Shown: piece by piece, positions 40,680 to 49,449 of the stretch
Layout of the letters: every line of letters begins with the position of its first letter
Position numbering within the stretch: the stretch's first letter is position 1
From: PALSA-894 sp963734185
GTDB taxonomy: Bacteria > Pseudomonadota > Alphaproteobacteria > Rhizobiales > Xanthobacteraceae
Assembly: GCA_963734185.1 (NCBI GenBank)
Contig: CAVTGA010000001.1
Coordinates: 1,798,001 to 1,862,000, forward strand
Direction of reading: 5' to 3'
DNA: 64,000 nucleotides
The notes under the pieces: generated by a model
Database searches by the model: none
What the model saw: the letters and a program-made list of their open reading frames with translations, nothing else
What the model was told of the DNA's origin: nothing
Program-made: the position numbers and the translations under genes

Positions 40680-42371
40680 CGCACGGTGGTGACGCGCAGG
40701 ACTTCGGCCGCCGACGTGATGCCGGCGCGGCACTTGGCGATGGCGTCGTCGATCATCGTGGTCATGCCGGCCTCGGTCGCGGCGTGCTCGATCGTGCCGG
40801 AATCGGTCTGCGCGCCGATCAGCTTGCGCACCTCGCTCGATCATCTCGATGATCTCGAACACGCCGACGCGGCCGCGATAGCCGGTGCCGCCGCAGCGCT
40901 CGCAGCCGACCGGCTCGTACACGGTGTCGCCGGCGCCGAAACCGAGCACGCCGTAGCGCGGATCGGCGGCAAGATCGCCGGCGCCGAGCCGATGCTCGCG
41001 CTTGCAGCGGTCGCACAGCATGCCGCACCAGGCGTTGCGCGATGCACGCCGCGCAAGCGTCGACTTGCAGCAGGAAGCCCTCGACTCCGAGATCGAGCAG
41101 GCGCGGCATCGCGGCGGCCGCGGTCTCGGTATGCAGCGTGGTCAGCACGAGGTGGCCGGTCAGCGCCGCATGGATCGAGATGTCGGCGGTCTCGGTGTCG
41201 CGCACCTCGCCGACCATGATCACGTCGGGATCCTGGCGCACGAAGGCGCGCAGCGCGCGCGCAAAGGTCAGCCCGATCCCCGGCTTCACCTGCGACTGGT
41301 TGATGCCGTGGATCTCGTATTCGACCGGGTCCTCGATCGTCAGGATCTTGCGCGTCGATTCGTTGAGGATCGACAGCATGGTGGCGAGCGTCGTGGTCTT
41401 GCCGCTGCCGGTCGGGCCGGTGACCACGATCATGCCGTGCGGCAGCGCCAGCAGCCGGCGCACCAATCGCCTCGTGCACGCTATTGAAACCGAGCTTGGC
41501 GATGTCGAGCAGGCCGCGGTCCTTCGGCAGCAGGCGGATCACCGCGGTCTCGCCGTGCTGCGTCGGCATGGTGGCGACGCGCACGTCGAGCTCGGCGCGT
41601 GCGAAGCGCAGGCGCGCGGCGCCGTCCTGCGGCAGGCGGCGCTCGGCGATGTTGAGGCCGGCCAGGATCTTGATGCGCGAGATGATCGCCTGCGGCAGCG
41701 CGCCGGCCGGCGTCGGCACCGCGCGCAGCAAGCCGTCGACGCGCATGCGCACAATCAGCCCGGAGCGGAACGGCTCGATGTGGATGTCGGTCGCGCGCAG
41801 CTCGACCGCCTTCTCCAACAGGTCGTTGACGGCACGCACCACCGGCGCGCCGCTCGCCAGATCGCGCAGCGAGTTCGATATCGTCCTCGCGCTGCGCGCT
41901 CGGCGCCTCGCTGATCTCGGCGACGGGCGCCTCGTTTTCGCCGAGGCGCTCGGTCAGCACGGTCGCGATGTCCTCATAGGACGCGACCTCGACCTCGACG
42001 GGCGCGCCAAGCACGATCTCGGCGGCGCGGACCGCGGCGGCGTCGGTCGGATCGGCGAGCGCAAGACGGAAGCCGCCGCCGGCCACCTGATAGGGAAACA
42101 CGGAGGTCTCGCGCAGGAAGCGTTGCGAAAACCGCGCAACTAGCGGTGTAGCGGCGAAGAGTTGCGGCAGGCTCAGCCGGCGCAGTCCATAGAAGCGGGC
42201 GGCCTCGTCGGCGAAGTCATTGGCCGACAGATCGGTCAATTCCCATAGATCGCGCAACGTCTTCTCGCCGTTGCGGCCATCCAGATGATTAAGCCGCGAG
42301 GCCAATTCTCCGGCAATAGAATTCTTCCGTGCCAAGTATCTTGCAAATTCTTCGATAATATTAGCCGACAT
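40676..42371 (-). pseudogene. gspE: gspE, secretion ATPase, multiple +1 frameshifts
   Basis: Pieces in successive frames add up to one GspE: MSANIIEEFARYL N-domain, LRDLASGAPVVRAVNDLLEK, Walker A GPTGSGKTTTL, Asp box ILTIEDPVEYE, Walker B DVIMVGEVRDTETA, HLVLTTLHTETA and the zinc motif CDRCKREH with CERCGGTG. Extra bases are inferred near 41873, 41470, 41065, 41050, 41044, 41023 and 40841. Removing seven leaves exactly 563 codons (562 aa). As written the protein cannot be made. The amino-acid sequence around each lesion is otherwise well conserved. Confidence 0.88.
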
Positions 42372-42430
42372 AGTTACGCCTACTTGATCGAGAGAATCCC
42401 AGTCGACGTGTGGGTAAGGGAAACTCCTGC

Positions 42431-42461
42431 TTGACAGGGTAGGCCTTTTCTACAATAAAAT
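42431..42461 (+). promoter_or_regulatory. gspD: Possible sigma-70-type promoter for gspD
   Basis: TTGACA at 42431-42436, then an AT-rich CTACAATAAAATAC block starting about 14 nt later. It lies in the 170-bp divergent gap between gspE and gspD. Spacing to the best -10 match is not ideal (14 to 19 nt depending on the hexamer), so this is tentative. Confidence 0.35.
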
Positions 42462-42543
42462 ACTGAGCGATGTCAATTTGTTAGGTCGCTTTCGTCGATC
42501 GCTGCAGTTGCGAATAGTCGCGTCGGGCGAGGCAGTTGGTAGC

Positions 42544-44880
42544 ATGGGTAGGCGCTGGTACGGCGTCCTTGGGGAGAGGCTTCCGCGCGCAAGCCTGGCG
42601 ATAGCCGCGCTTGGCGGTATCGCGCTTGTTGCCGCCGCCTGCAACATGCTGACCAGCGACGAACGCGAACGCGCGCGCTCGAACGACGTGTTCGACAAGG
42701 TGCGCGCCATCGACCTGCAGCCGCGCTTTCCGCAGCAAACCGGTCCCGCCGATGTGCGCAGCGGCGCGCCTATCCGTTCGGAGTCGTACTACGGAACCGC
42801 GACGCCCGCCGTGATCGGGGCGCAGCAGACGCAGGGCGGCGACGGCTTCGAATTGAACTTCGAGAACACGCCGGTCACGACGGTCGCGAAAGTGATCCTC
42901 GGCGACATCCTCGGGCTTGGCTACTCGATCGATCCGCGCGTGCAGGGAACCGTGAGCCTGGCCTCCGGACGGCCGGTTCCCAAGGGCGATCTCCTGTACG
43001 TGCTGGAAAGCGCGCTGCGCATGAGCAACGTCGCGCTCGTGCGGGAAGGCCGGATGTACCGCATCATTCCCGGCACCGACGCGATCGGGACCGGCGCGGT
43101 CGACCGGGCGACCGGCCGGCTCGAACCGGGATACGGCATCACCGTCGTCCCGCTGCAGCACGTCTCGGCCCCGACCGTCCTCAAGCTGCTCGACTCGTTC
43201 GCCGTGAAGCCCGGGACCGTGCGTGCCGATCCGGCGCGCAACATGCTGATCATCCAGGGCTCGAGCAACGAGCGCCGCGCCGCCATCGAGACGGTGATGA
43301 GCTTCGACGCCGACTGGATGCGCGGGCAATCGGTCGGCATCTATCCGCTGCGCAACAGCGCGCCGGAGGCGATCATCGGCGAGCTCGAACGCATTATCGA
43401 CGCCGGCGAAGGCGGCCTGAGCCAGAACTTCGTCAAGCTGCAGCCGATCGCGCGTCTCAACGCCATCATGGTGGTGACCAGCAAGCCGGGCATGCTGCGC
43501 ACGACCGCGACGTGGATTTCGCGGCTCGACAAGTCCGACACCGCGAGCATCGGCGTGAAGGTCTACCGGGTGCGCTACGGCGACGCCAAGCAGCTCTCCG
43601 GGCTGCTGAACGAGATCTTCACCGGCCGCGCCGCCGCCAGCGGGCTCGATGCCGCGACCAACCAGATCGCACCGGGCGCCGGCCTGACCACGGTCACCAG
43701 CGACCGCGACCGCATGACCGGTAGCCGCACGCCGTCGCTCACAGGCGGCCCCTCGTTGCGCGCGCCCGGCGGTCCGGCGACCGCGGCGACCGGCACCGAG
43801 ACGCCGGGAGCGCCGGGAGCGCCCGGCACCACCACGTTCGGCGACCGCTTCGGCGATCCCTCGCGCGGTTCGCTGTTCGGGCGCACCAGCACCAGCGCCG
43901 TGGGCGGACCGGGGCCGGGCGGACCGGCCATCCTGCCCAACGTGCGCATCACCGCCGACACCGCAAACAACACGCTGCTGATCTACGCCAGCCAGGAACA
44001 CTACCGCCTGATCGAGCAGACCCTGCGCCAGCTCGACCGGCCGCAGCTCCAGGTCGCGATCGACGCGACCATCGCCGAGATCACGCTCAACGACAGCCTG
44101 AGCTACGGCGTGCAGGCCTTCATCAAGAGCAGCGACATCGGGCTTCGCCCCGACTACGGCTCGGCCGTGGTGAGCGCGACGGCGAGCTCGGTGCTGGCGC
44201 GCGCGCTGCCCGGCTTCAACCTGCTGCTCGGGCCCGAGCTCGAGCCGCGTCTGATCATCGACGCGCTGCGCGGCGTCACCGACGTGAAGATCCTGTCCAA
44301 TCCGGCGCTCGTGGTGCTCGACAACCAGACCGCGACCTTGCAGGTCGGCGACCAGGTGCCGATCGCGACCGCGACCGCCACGGTCCTGGCAAGCTCCAAC
44401 AACCCGATCGTCAACACCATCGACTACCGCAACACCGGCATCATCCTGCGCGTGGTGCCGCGCATCAACGTCAACGGCAACGTGCTGCTCGACATCGAGC
44501 AGGAGATCAGCAACGTCTCCAACAACGCCAATGCGCAGACGCTCACCCCGACGGTCTCACAGCGCAAGGTGAAGAGCTCGATCGCGGTGGCGAACGGACA
44601 GACCGTGCTGCTCGCCGGCCTGATCAGCGACCGCCAGGAGAAATCGCGCAGCGGGCTGCCGCTGATCGACCAGCTCGGCGAGCTCGGCAAGATGTTCGGC
44701 AGCAACACGCGCGCCAACACGCGCACCGAGCTGATCATCTTCATCCGCCCGCAGATCATCCGCGACAGCGTCGACGCGACGCGCATCGCCGAAGAGCTGC
44801 GCGCAAAGCTGAGCGGCAAGATCCAGCCCACGGTGCCGGACTTGTTCCCGCAACGCAGGCCGGTCCAGGTTCCGCAGTAG
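42544..44880 (+). CDS. gspD: Type II secretion secretin GspD
   Basis: About 778 aa from ATG 42544. Probable lipoprotein-type signal (LGGIALVAAACNML). The N0 domain (GFELNFENTPVTTVAKVILG) and N1-N3 ring domains follow, with a Gly/Pro/Thr-rich insertion at roughly residues 395-455. The secretin core is typical: NPALVVLDNQTATLQVGDQV, DYRNTGIILRVVPRIN, SSIAVANGQTVLLAGLISDR and a final ELIIFIRPQIIRD. Forms the outer-membrane pore. The frame is open 22 codons further upstream, but only weak starts are there. Confidence 0.93.
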   Translation: MGRRWYGVLGERLPRASLAIAALGGIALVAAACNMLTSDERERARSNDVFDKVRAIDLQPRFPQQTGPADVRSGAPIRSESYYGTATPAVIGAQQTQGGDGFELNFENTPVTTVAKVILGDILGLGYSIDPRVQGTVSLASGRPVPKGDLLYVLESALRMSNVALVREGRMYRIIPGTDAIGTGAVDRATGRLEPGYGITVVPLQHVSAPTVLKLLDSFAVKPGTVRADPARNMLIIQGSSNERRAAIETVMSFDADWMRGQSVGIYPLRNSAPEAIIGELERIIDAGEGGLSQNFVKLQPIARLNAIMVVTSKPGMLRTTATWISRLDKSDTASIGVKVYRVRYGDAKQLSGLLNEIFTGRAAASGLDAATNQIAPGAGLTTVTSDRDRMTGSRTPSLTGGPSLRAPGGPATAATGTETPGAPGAPGTTTFGDRFGDPSRGSLFGRTSTSAVGGPGPGGPAILPNVRITADTANNTLLIYASQEHYRLIEQTLRQLDRPQLQVAIDATIAEITLNDSLSYGVQAFIKSSDIGLRPDYGSAVVSATASSVLARALPGFNLLLGPELEPRLIIDALRGVTDVKILSNPALVVLDNQTATLQVGDQVPIATATATVLASSNNPIVNTIDYRNTGIILRVVPRINVNGNVLLDIEQEISNVSNNANAQTLTPTVSQRKVKSSIAVANGQTVLLAGLISDRQEKSRSGLPLIDQLGELGKMFGSNTRANTRTELIIFIRPQIIRDSVDATRIAEELRAKLSGKIQPTVPDLFPQRRPVQVPQ

Positions 44881-44934
44881 CCGAACCCGTTGCCAGAGGC
44901 GTCAGAGCGTGACGTCCGCTGGCTTTAAATCGCT

Positions 44935-45002
44935 GGCGGCATGATGATACAAAACGTAGGATATAGACTTGACATATCCGACCTTTTATATCATATGCCG
45001 CC
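44935..45002 (+). promoter_or_regulatory. Nested inverted repeats, likely AbiEi operator/promoter
   Basis: Outer arms GGCGGCATGATGATA (44935-44949) and TATCATATGCCGCC (44989-45002) enclose an inner pair GGATAT (44959-44964) and ATATCC (44974-44979). TTGACA at 44969-44974 overlaps the inner right arm and the right outer arm touches the ATG. AbiEi proteins are known to repress their own operon by binding inverted repeats, which this arrangement fits. Confidence 0.6.
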
Positions 45003-45644
45003 ATGCCCCCGAAGCCGTCACAAGCGGACCGCGCACTTTCCGTCCTCAAGCAGCAAGGGATGGTCCGGCTCTCTGAATTCAACGAAGTCGGGGTAACTGC
45101 CGCAACGATTTCGCGCATGGCGGCAAAGGGCCTGATTACCCGGCTCGGTCGGGGCCTTTATCAACTGCCCGGCGTGGCGCTCGATGCCAATCATTCGCTG
45201 GCGGAAGCGGCCAAACGCGTCCCGAAGGGTGTCGTTTCCCTTGTCTCTGCATTGGCCTTTCACGGACTGACCGATACCATCCCGGCGCGGGTCTGGATGG
45301 CGATCGGTCCCAAGGATCGCCATCCCCGCATCGCCTACCCTCCGCTCCAATTTGTTCGCTTCAAACCGGAACTGCTTCGCGCGGGCACCGAAACTCACTT
45401 CATCGAAGGCGTATCAGTCACCATCTATAGTCCGGCCAAGACCGTCGTTGACCTATTCCGCTATCGCCGGCGGGCGGGAGTGCGCTACCGCCATAGTCCC
45501 GGCCTCAACCTTGCCATCGAGGGTCTGCGCGAGGCCCTCCGCACGCGCAAGGCAACGCCGTCGGACATCGCCAAGCATGCCGACGAGGCAGGTGTCTGGA
45601 AAATCATTCAACCCTATCTGGAAGCGATGACAACGAATGCCTAA
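45003..45644 (+). CDS. AbiEi-family type IV antitoxin / transcriptional regulator
   Basis: 213 aa. The N-terminal winged helix (SQADRALSVLKQQGMVRLSE, GVTAATISRMAAKGLITRLG, RGLYQLPG) and the C-terminal AbiEi antitoxin domain (SLVSALAFHGLTDTIPARVW, FIEGVSVTIYSPAKTVVDLF) are both complete. In intact systems it represses the operon and neutralises the AbiEii nucleotidyltransferase. Base composition is lower in GC than its neighbours. It sits between gspD and gspO, with the toxin gene cut to its first 30 or so codons. Confidence 0.88.
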   Translation: MPPKPSQADRALSVLKQQGMVRLSEFNEVGVTAATISRMAAKGLITRLGRGLYQLPGVALDANHSLAEAAKRVPKGVVSLVSALAFHGLTDTIPARVWMAIGPKDRHPRIAYPPLQFVRFKPELLRAGTETHFIEGVSVTIYSPAKTVVDLFRYRRRAGVRYRHSPGLNLAIEGLREALRTRKATPSDIAKHADEAGVWKIIQPYLEAMTTNA

Positions 45645-45771
45645 GGAGCCGCGCAACCTTGGCGCCTCGGTCCGGGCCCGTCTCCTCAACCTCGCCAGGG
45701 AGCGCAGCCAGCCGTTCGACTTGCTTCTGCGTGCAAGCGCGCAAGCGCCAACCACCAATACGAAATCGTGA
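45637..45771 (+). pseudogene. Truncated AbiEii toxin (5' fragment)
   Basis: 44 codons starting MPKEPRNLGASVRARLLNLA and continuing RERSQPFDLLLR, the usual N-terminus of AbiEii nucleotidyltransferases, which normally continues with TRYALERLLYRL. After LLLR the sequence changes to an unrelated tail that ends in TGA. The whole catalytic domain is absent. It overlaps the end of the AbiEi gene by 8 nt, and its stop overlaps the GTG of gspO (GTGA). Confidence 0.8.
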
Positions 45772-46331
45772 CCCGACGGACCGGCGCATATGCGATCGCA
45801 ATCCTGCTCGCGCTCGGCGCGGCGGCGGCCAGCATCGCGGCGGCGCCCGGGGTGCGCGGCTGGCTCGGGGCGGCGCTGGCGCTGGTGGCGATAGCCATCG
45901 CGGTGATCGATGCGCGCCGTTTCATCATCCCGAATGAGCTGAACCTGGCCGGGCTCGCGCTCGGCCTCGTCCATGCGGCGTGGCTTGCGCCGGATGCGAT
46001 CGTGACCGCGCTCGCGCTCGCCCTCCTGCGCGGCGGCGCGCTCGGGCTCCTGTTCCTGGCGTTGCGTGCGACCTATGCGTATTGGCGCGGCCGTCACGGT
46101 CTCGGTCTCGGCGACGTCAAGCTCGCCGGCGTCGCCGGCGTCTGGCTCGACTGGTTCGCGATCCCGATCGCGGTCGAGATCGCCGCCCTCGCGGCGCTCG
46201 CCTTCTTTCTGGTGCGGCACTTCGCCGGGCGACCGGGCCGGCTCACCGACCGCCTGCCGTTCGGGGCGTTCCTCGCGCCGGCGATCTGGGTCGGGTGGCT
46301 GTTCGAGGCGGTGGTGTTGTCGCCGATGTGA
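45768..46331 (+). CDS. gspO: Prepilin peptidase GspO (A24 family, short form)
   Basis: 187-aa membrane protein. The two catalytic aspartates are D48 in AVIDARRFIIPNELN and D116 in GLGLGDVKLAG. It lacks the N-terminal cysteine-containing methylase domain of PilD, so it resembles CpaA/TadV-like short enzymes. Expected to cleave GspG-K leaders. GTG 45768 overlaps the truncated AbiEii stop, so its translation may now be coupled to the toxin remnant. Confidence 0.88.
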   Translation: MTRRTGAYAIAILLALGAAAASIAAAPGVRGWLGAALALVAIAIAVIDARRFIIPNELNLAGLALGLVHAAWLAPDAIVTALALALLRGGALGLLFLALRATYAYWRGRHGLGLGDVKLAGVAGVWLDWFAIPIAVEIAALAALAFFLVRHFAGRPGRLTDRLPFGAFLAPAIWVGWLFEAVVLSPM

Positions 46332-46405
46332 CATCCCCTGGCGACTTGACGAAACCCCACCCGCCGGACCATGTCGCGGGCGCCCGCATTGACGAGGAGT
46401 CTCCA

Positions 46406-47359
46406 TTGCCCCTTCCCGCCTCCTTCCACGGCCGGCTCGCCATTCCGGCGGTCGCCGCCCCCATGTTCCTGGTGTCCAACCCCGACGTCGTGGTCGAGGC
46501 TTGTCGCGCGGGCATCGTCGGCACCTTCCCGGCGCTCAACCAGCGCTCGAGCGAGGGCTACGAGGCCTGGCTCACCGAGATCAAGGCACGCCTCGACCAT
46601 GTCGAGCGCGACACGGGCCGCCCGTGCGCGCCGTTCGGCGTCAACCTGATCGTGCACAAGAGCAATCCGCGCCTGCAGGCCGACCTCGCGCTCTCGATCA
46701 AGCACAAGGTGCCGCTGATCATCACCTCGCTCGGCGCGGTCAAGGAACTGGTCGGCGCGGTCCACGGCTACGGCGGACTCGTGTTCCACGACGTGATCAA
46801 CATGCGCCACGCGCGCAAGGCAGCCGAAGCCGGCGTCGACGGGCTGATCGCGGTGTGCGCGGGCGCCGGCGGGCATGCCGGGCTGCTCAGCCCGTTCGCG
46901 CTCATTCCGGAGATCCGCGCATTCTTCGCCGGCACCGTCCTGCTCTCGGGCGTACTGTCGACCGGCCGCCATGTCGCCGCCGCACGCATGCTCGGGGCCG
47001 ACCTCGCCTACCTCGGCACGCGCTTCATCGCGACACGCGAAAGCATGGCGCCGCAGGGCTTCAAGGACATGATCGTCTCGACGCGCGCGGAAGACATCGT
47101 CTACACCGCGGCGATCAGCGGCGTGCACGGCAACTTCCTGCGGCCCAGCATCGACGCGACCGGCGTTCCGATCGACCTGTCGGCCTCGACCAAGCAGCTC
47201 AACCTCGACCACGAGACGCGCGCCTGGAAGAACGTATGGTCGGCGGGCCAGGGCGTCGGGAGCATCGACGACCTGCCGACCACGGCCGATTTGTGCGCCC
47301 GATTGGTTCGCGAATATCGTGAGGCGCTGCGCGAGGCGACCGACGACCTCGCGGCTTAG
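46406..47359 (+). CDS. Nitronate monooxygenase / 2-nitropropane dioxygenase family
   Basis: FMN-dependent TIM-barrel enzyme, about 317 aa from TTG 46406, which has GAGGAG 6 nt upstream. A GTG at 46328 overlapping the gspO end would add 26 residues. Features: LAIPAVAAPMFLVSNPDVV, CRAGIVGTFPALN, ITSLGAVKELV and the phosphate-binding CAGAGGHAG. Oxidises alkyl nitronates such as 3-nitropropionate. Not functionally tied to the secretion genes. Confidence 0.87.
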   Translation: MPLPASFHGRLAIPAVAAPMFLVSNPDVVVEACRAGIVGTFPALNQRSSEGYEAWLTEIKARLDHVERDTGRPCAPFGVNLIVHKSNPRLQADLALSIKHKVPLIITSLGAVKELVGAVHGYGGLVFHDVINMRHARKAAEAGVDGLIAVCAGAGGHAGLLSPFALIPEIRAFFAGTVLLSGVLSTGRHVAAARMLGADLAYLGTRFIATRESMAPQGFKDMIVSTRAEDIVYTAAISGVHGNFLRPSIDATGVPIDLSASTKQLNLDHETRAWKNVWSAGQGVGSIDDLPTTADLCARLVREYREALREATDDLAA

Positions 47360-47376
47360 GCCATATTTTGCATTGC

Positions 47377-47420
47377 GCATGATCTGGTCCGAAAAATCCG
47401 TCGACTTTTCGGGATCATGC
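47377..47420. repeat. GCATGATC-type palindromic repeat
   Basis: GCATGATCTGGTCCGAAAAA and TCCGTCGACTTTTCGGGATC then ATGC. Imperfect palindrome, reverse-oriented homologue of the element in the gspI leader. It lies 12 nt before the CDF gene start. Confidence 0.8.
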
Positions 47421-47432
47421 GGCGAGACGCAC

Positions 47433-48803
47433 ATGCAGGAGATCAAGGAGCGGATCGCGCTGACCTCGATCGCGGCCTCGGGCGGGCTTGCGCTCGCCAA
47501 GGCCGTGGTCGGCGTCATGTCGGGCTCGCTCGCGCTGTTATCCGAAGCCGCCCATTCGGCGCTCGATTTCGTCGCGACCGTGATGACCTATTTCGCGGTG
47601 CGCATCTCGGGCAAGCCGGCCGACGCCGAGCACCATTACGGCCACGGCAAGGTCGAAAGCGTCACGGCGCTGGTGACGACCGCGCTCCTGTTCCTGCTTT
47701 CGGGCGTCGTGATCTGGGAGGCGGCGCAGCGGCTCGCCACCGGGCAGGGCCACGCGGCCGAAGCGACAATCCTGGCGTTCGCCGTCATCCTGGTATCGAT
47801 CGTCGTCGACTTCTTCCGCGCGCGGGCGCTCTATCGCGTGGCGCAAGCGAGCGCCAGCCAGGCGCTGGAAGCCGACGCGCTGCATTTCGATTCAGACCTG
47901 TGGTCTTCGCTCGCGGTGCTGATCGGCCTCGGCGGCGTGGCGCTCGGGTTCCCCTGGGCGGACTCGGTTGCTGCCCTCGCGGTCGCCGGCCTGATCTGCG
48001 TCGCCGGCTGGCGCCTCGGCAAGCGCACCGTCGATACGCTGACCGATGCCGCGCCGCAGGGCGCCTCGGAGCGCGTCAGCGCGATCGTGCAACATGTGCG
48101 CGGTGTCGTAGCGGTCGAACGCGTGCGGGTGCGCCCGGTCGGCGCCGTGCTGTTCGTCGACCTCACCGTGGCGGTGAGCCGGACCCTGCCGCTCGACCGC
48201 GTCGCCGCGCTCAAAACCGAGATTGACGCCGCCGTGCGCGCCGAGATGCCGCAGGCGGAAGTGGTTGTCACGGTCGAGCCGCGCGCGCTCAGCGACGAGA
48301 CCGTGCTCGAGCGCGTCATGGTGATCGCGCGCAACCGCGCGCTCGCCGTGCATCACGTGACCGTGCACGCGATCGGCGAGCGGCTGTCGGTGTCGCTCGA
48401 TCTCGAGGTGGCGGGCGACCTGCCGCTCGGCGTGGCGCACGAGATCGCCGACGGCCTGGAAGCCGCAGTGGGCGAGGAACTCGGGCCCGAGGTCGAGGTC
48501 GAGACCCACATCGAACCGCTGCAGATCGACCGGCAGAGCGGCCGCGACGCGCCGGCCGAGCGAAGCACCGCCGTGCGCGCCGCGCTCAACGAGCTCGCCG
48601 CCGGGCTCGGCCTGGTGCGCGATGTCCACGACGTGCGGGTGCGCGAGACGGTCGACGGCGAGATCGTCAATTTCCATTGCCGCGTCGACCCCTCGCTGAC
48701 CGTTCACGAGGCGCACGAGAAGGTCGACGAGGTCGAACGCGGCCTGCGCCGGCGTTGGCCGAGCATCAAGCGGGTGATCGGACACGCCGAGCCGCGGCGC
48801 TAG
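47433..48803 (+). CDS. CDF-family cation efflux transporter with long cytosolic tail
   Basis: 456 aa against about 300 in typical family members. Six membrane helices with metal site A residues H41xxxD45 (SEAAHSALDF, TM2) and H151xxxD155 (ADALHFDSDLW, TM5). The TM5 HxxxD suits Zn2+, Cd2+ or Co2+, while His on TM2 is also seen in zinc-iron members. Residues from about 205 onward appear to hold two or three consecutive dimerisation-type domains (AVERVRVRPVGAVLFVDLTV, HHVTVHAIGERLSVSLDLEV, VHDVRVRETVDGEIVNFHCR). The 3' end is duplicated at 54324-54430. Confidence 0.9.
   Translation: MQEIKERIALTSIAASGGLALAKAVVGVMSGSLALLSEAAHSALDFVATVMTYFAVRISGKPADAEHHYGHGKVESVTALVTTALLFLLSGVVIWEAAQRLATGQGHAAEATILAFAVILVSIVVDFFRARALYRVAQASASQALEADALHFDSDLWSSLAVLIGLGGVALGFPWADSVAALAVAGLICVAGWRLGKRTVDTLTDAAPQGASERVSAIVQHVRGVVAVERVRVRPVGAVLFVDLTVAVSRTLPLDRVAALKTEIDAAVRAEMPQAEVVVTVEPRALSDETVLERVMVIARNRALAVHHVTVHAIGERLSVSLDLEVAGDLPLGVAHEIADGLEAAVGEELGPEVEVETHIEPLQIDRQSGRDAPAERSTAVRAALNELAAGLGLVRDVHDVRVRETVDGEIVNFHCRVDPSLTVHEAHEKVDEVERGLRRRWPSIKRVIGHAEPRR
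48697..48803 (+). repeat. Direct repeat, original copy (3' end of CDF gene)
   Basis: 107 bp ending at the CDF stop TAG; aligns to 54324-54430 with 4 mismatches and no gap. Confidence 0.92.
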
Positions 48804-48908
48804 GGCGTGATCGCTTGCGAAGGTTGACCCGAGCATGCCGAGACAGCGCAACACGTCAACGGTTTCTTCGATGCCGAAGCTCCTGCCGGGTTCGCCGAGC
48901 GGGAAACC

Positions 48909-49319
48909 TCATTTAATGCGTTCAACACGGACGGTGACCGAACCGGGCCGATCGAAAATGGAGACGTCATCGATCACTCGACCGAGTAAGATAATCCCCG
49001 GCTGAGGGACGCGGCCGTCGCGGTAGTAAATGACGAAGTGATTGGAGCTCCAGAGCCCCAGCGTACCGATCGAGAAATCGAGCTGCCGCTCAAGGGCGGG
49101 CAAAGGCGCAGGCAGATTACCGGTTTTTTCCTGGCGCAGGTGGTCGCGCATTTCGATCGTGAGCGGCAGCATCTGGACCAGCGATCGGGTCGCGTTGTTG
49201 TCGACCAGCTCGGCGGTGACCTTTCCCCAGTCAGAGGAAATCAGAATGCGGTCTTGTGCCATTGCAGGTCCGATCAATCCGAGTGTGATGACTAAAGCTC
49301 TCAAGAGTGGGTTCAGCAT
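48909..49319 (-). CDS. Exported cyclophilin-like-fold protein
   Basis: 136 aa. Signal peptide MLNPLLRALVITLGLIGPAM, cut near AMAQ. The mature part matches the cyclophilin-like-2 (TM1367-type) small beta-barrel: SLVQMLPLTIEMRDHLRQEK, NLPAPLPA, GTLGLWSSNHFVIYYRDGRV and QPGIILLGRVIDD. Function of the family is not established. First gene in the block bounded by the CDF-end duplication. Confidence 0.75.
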   Translation of the reverse strand: MLNPLLRALVITLGLIGPAMAQDRILISSDWGKVTAELVDNNATRSLVQMLPLTIEMRDHLRQEKTGNLPAPLPALERQLDFSIGTLGLWSSNHFVIYYRDGRVPQPGIILLGRVIDDVSIFDRPGSVTVRVERIK

Positions 49320-49449
49320 TCGTTATTCTCCTGCTTGGGCTCTCTCTTTTTGAGATCAGCCGGAGAGTTCGACTGCTCTGCCCCGAGTCCAACCGGTCGC
49401 CGGCATCGCGCTGGTTCCATGGCGGCGCGGTCCCACAAGCATCCATCAT

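Noticed and set aside
38976..41021. 681-codon frame across gspG, gspF and gspE
   Set aside because: It joins true gspE and gspF pieces with out-of-frame sequence because of the single-base insertions; not a fusion protein.
40676..42371. Programmed frameshifting in gspE
   Set aside because: Seven events without slippery heptamers or conserved signals are not compatible with programmed recoding; error or decay is simpler.
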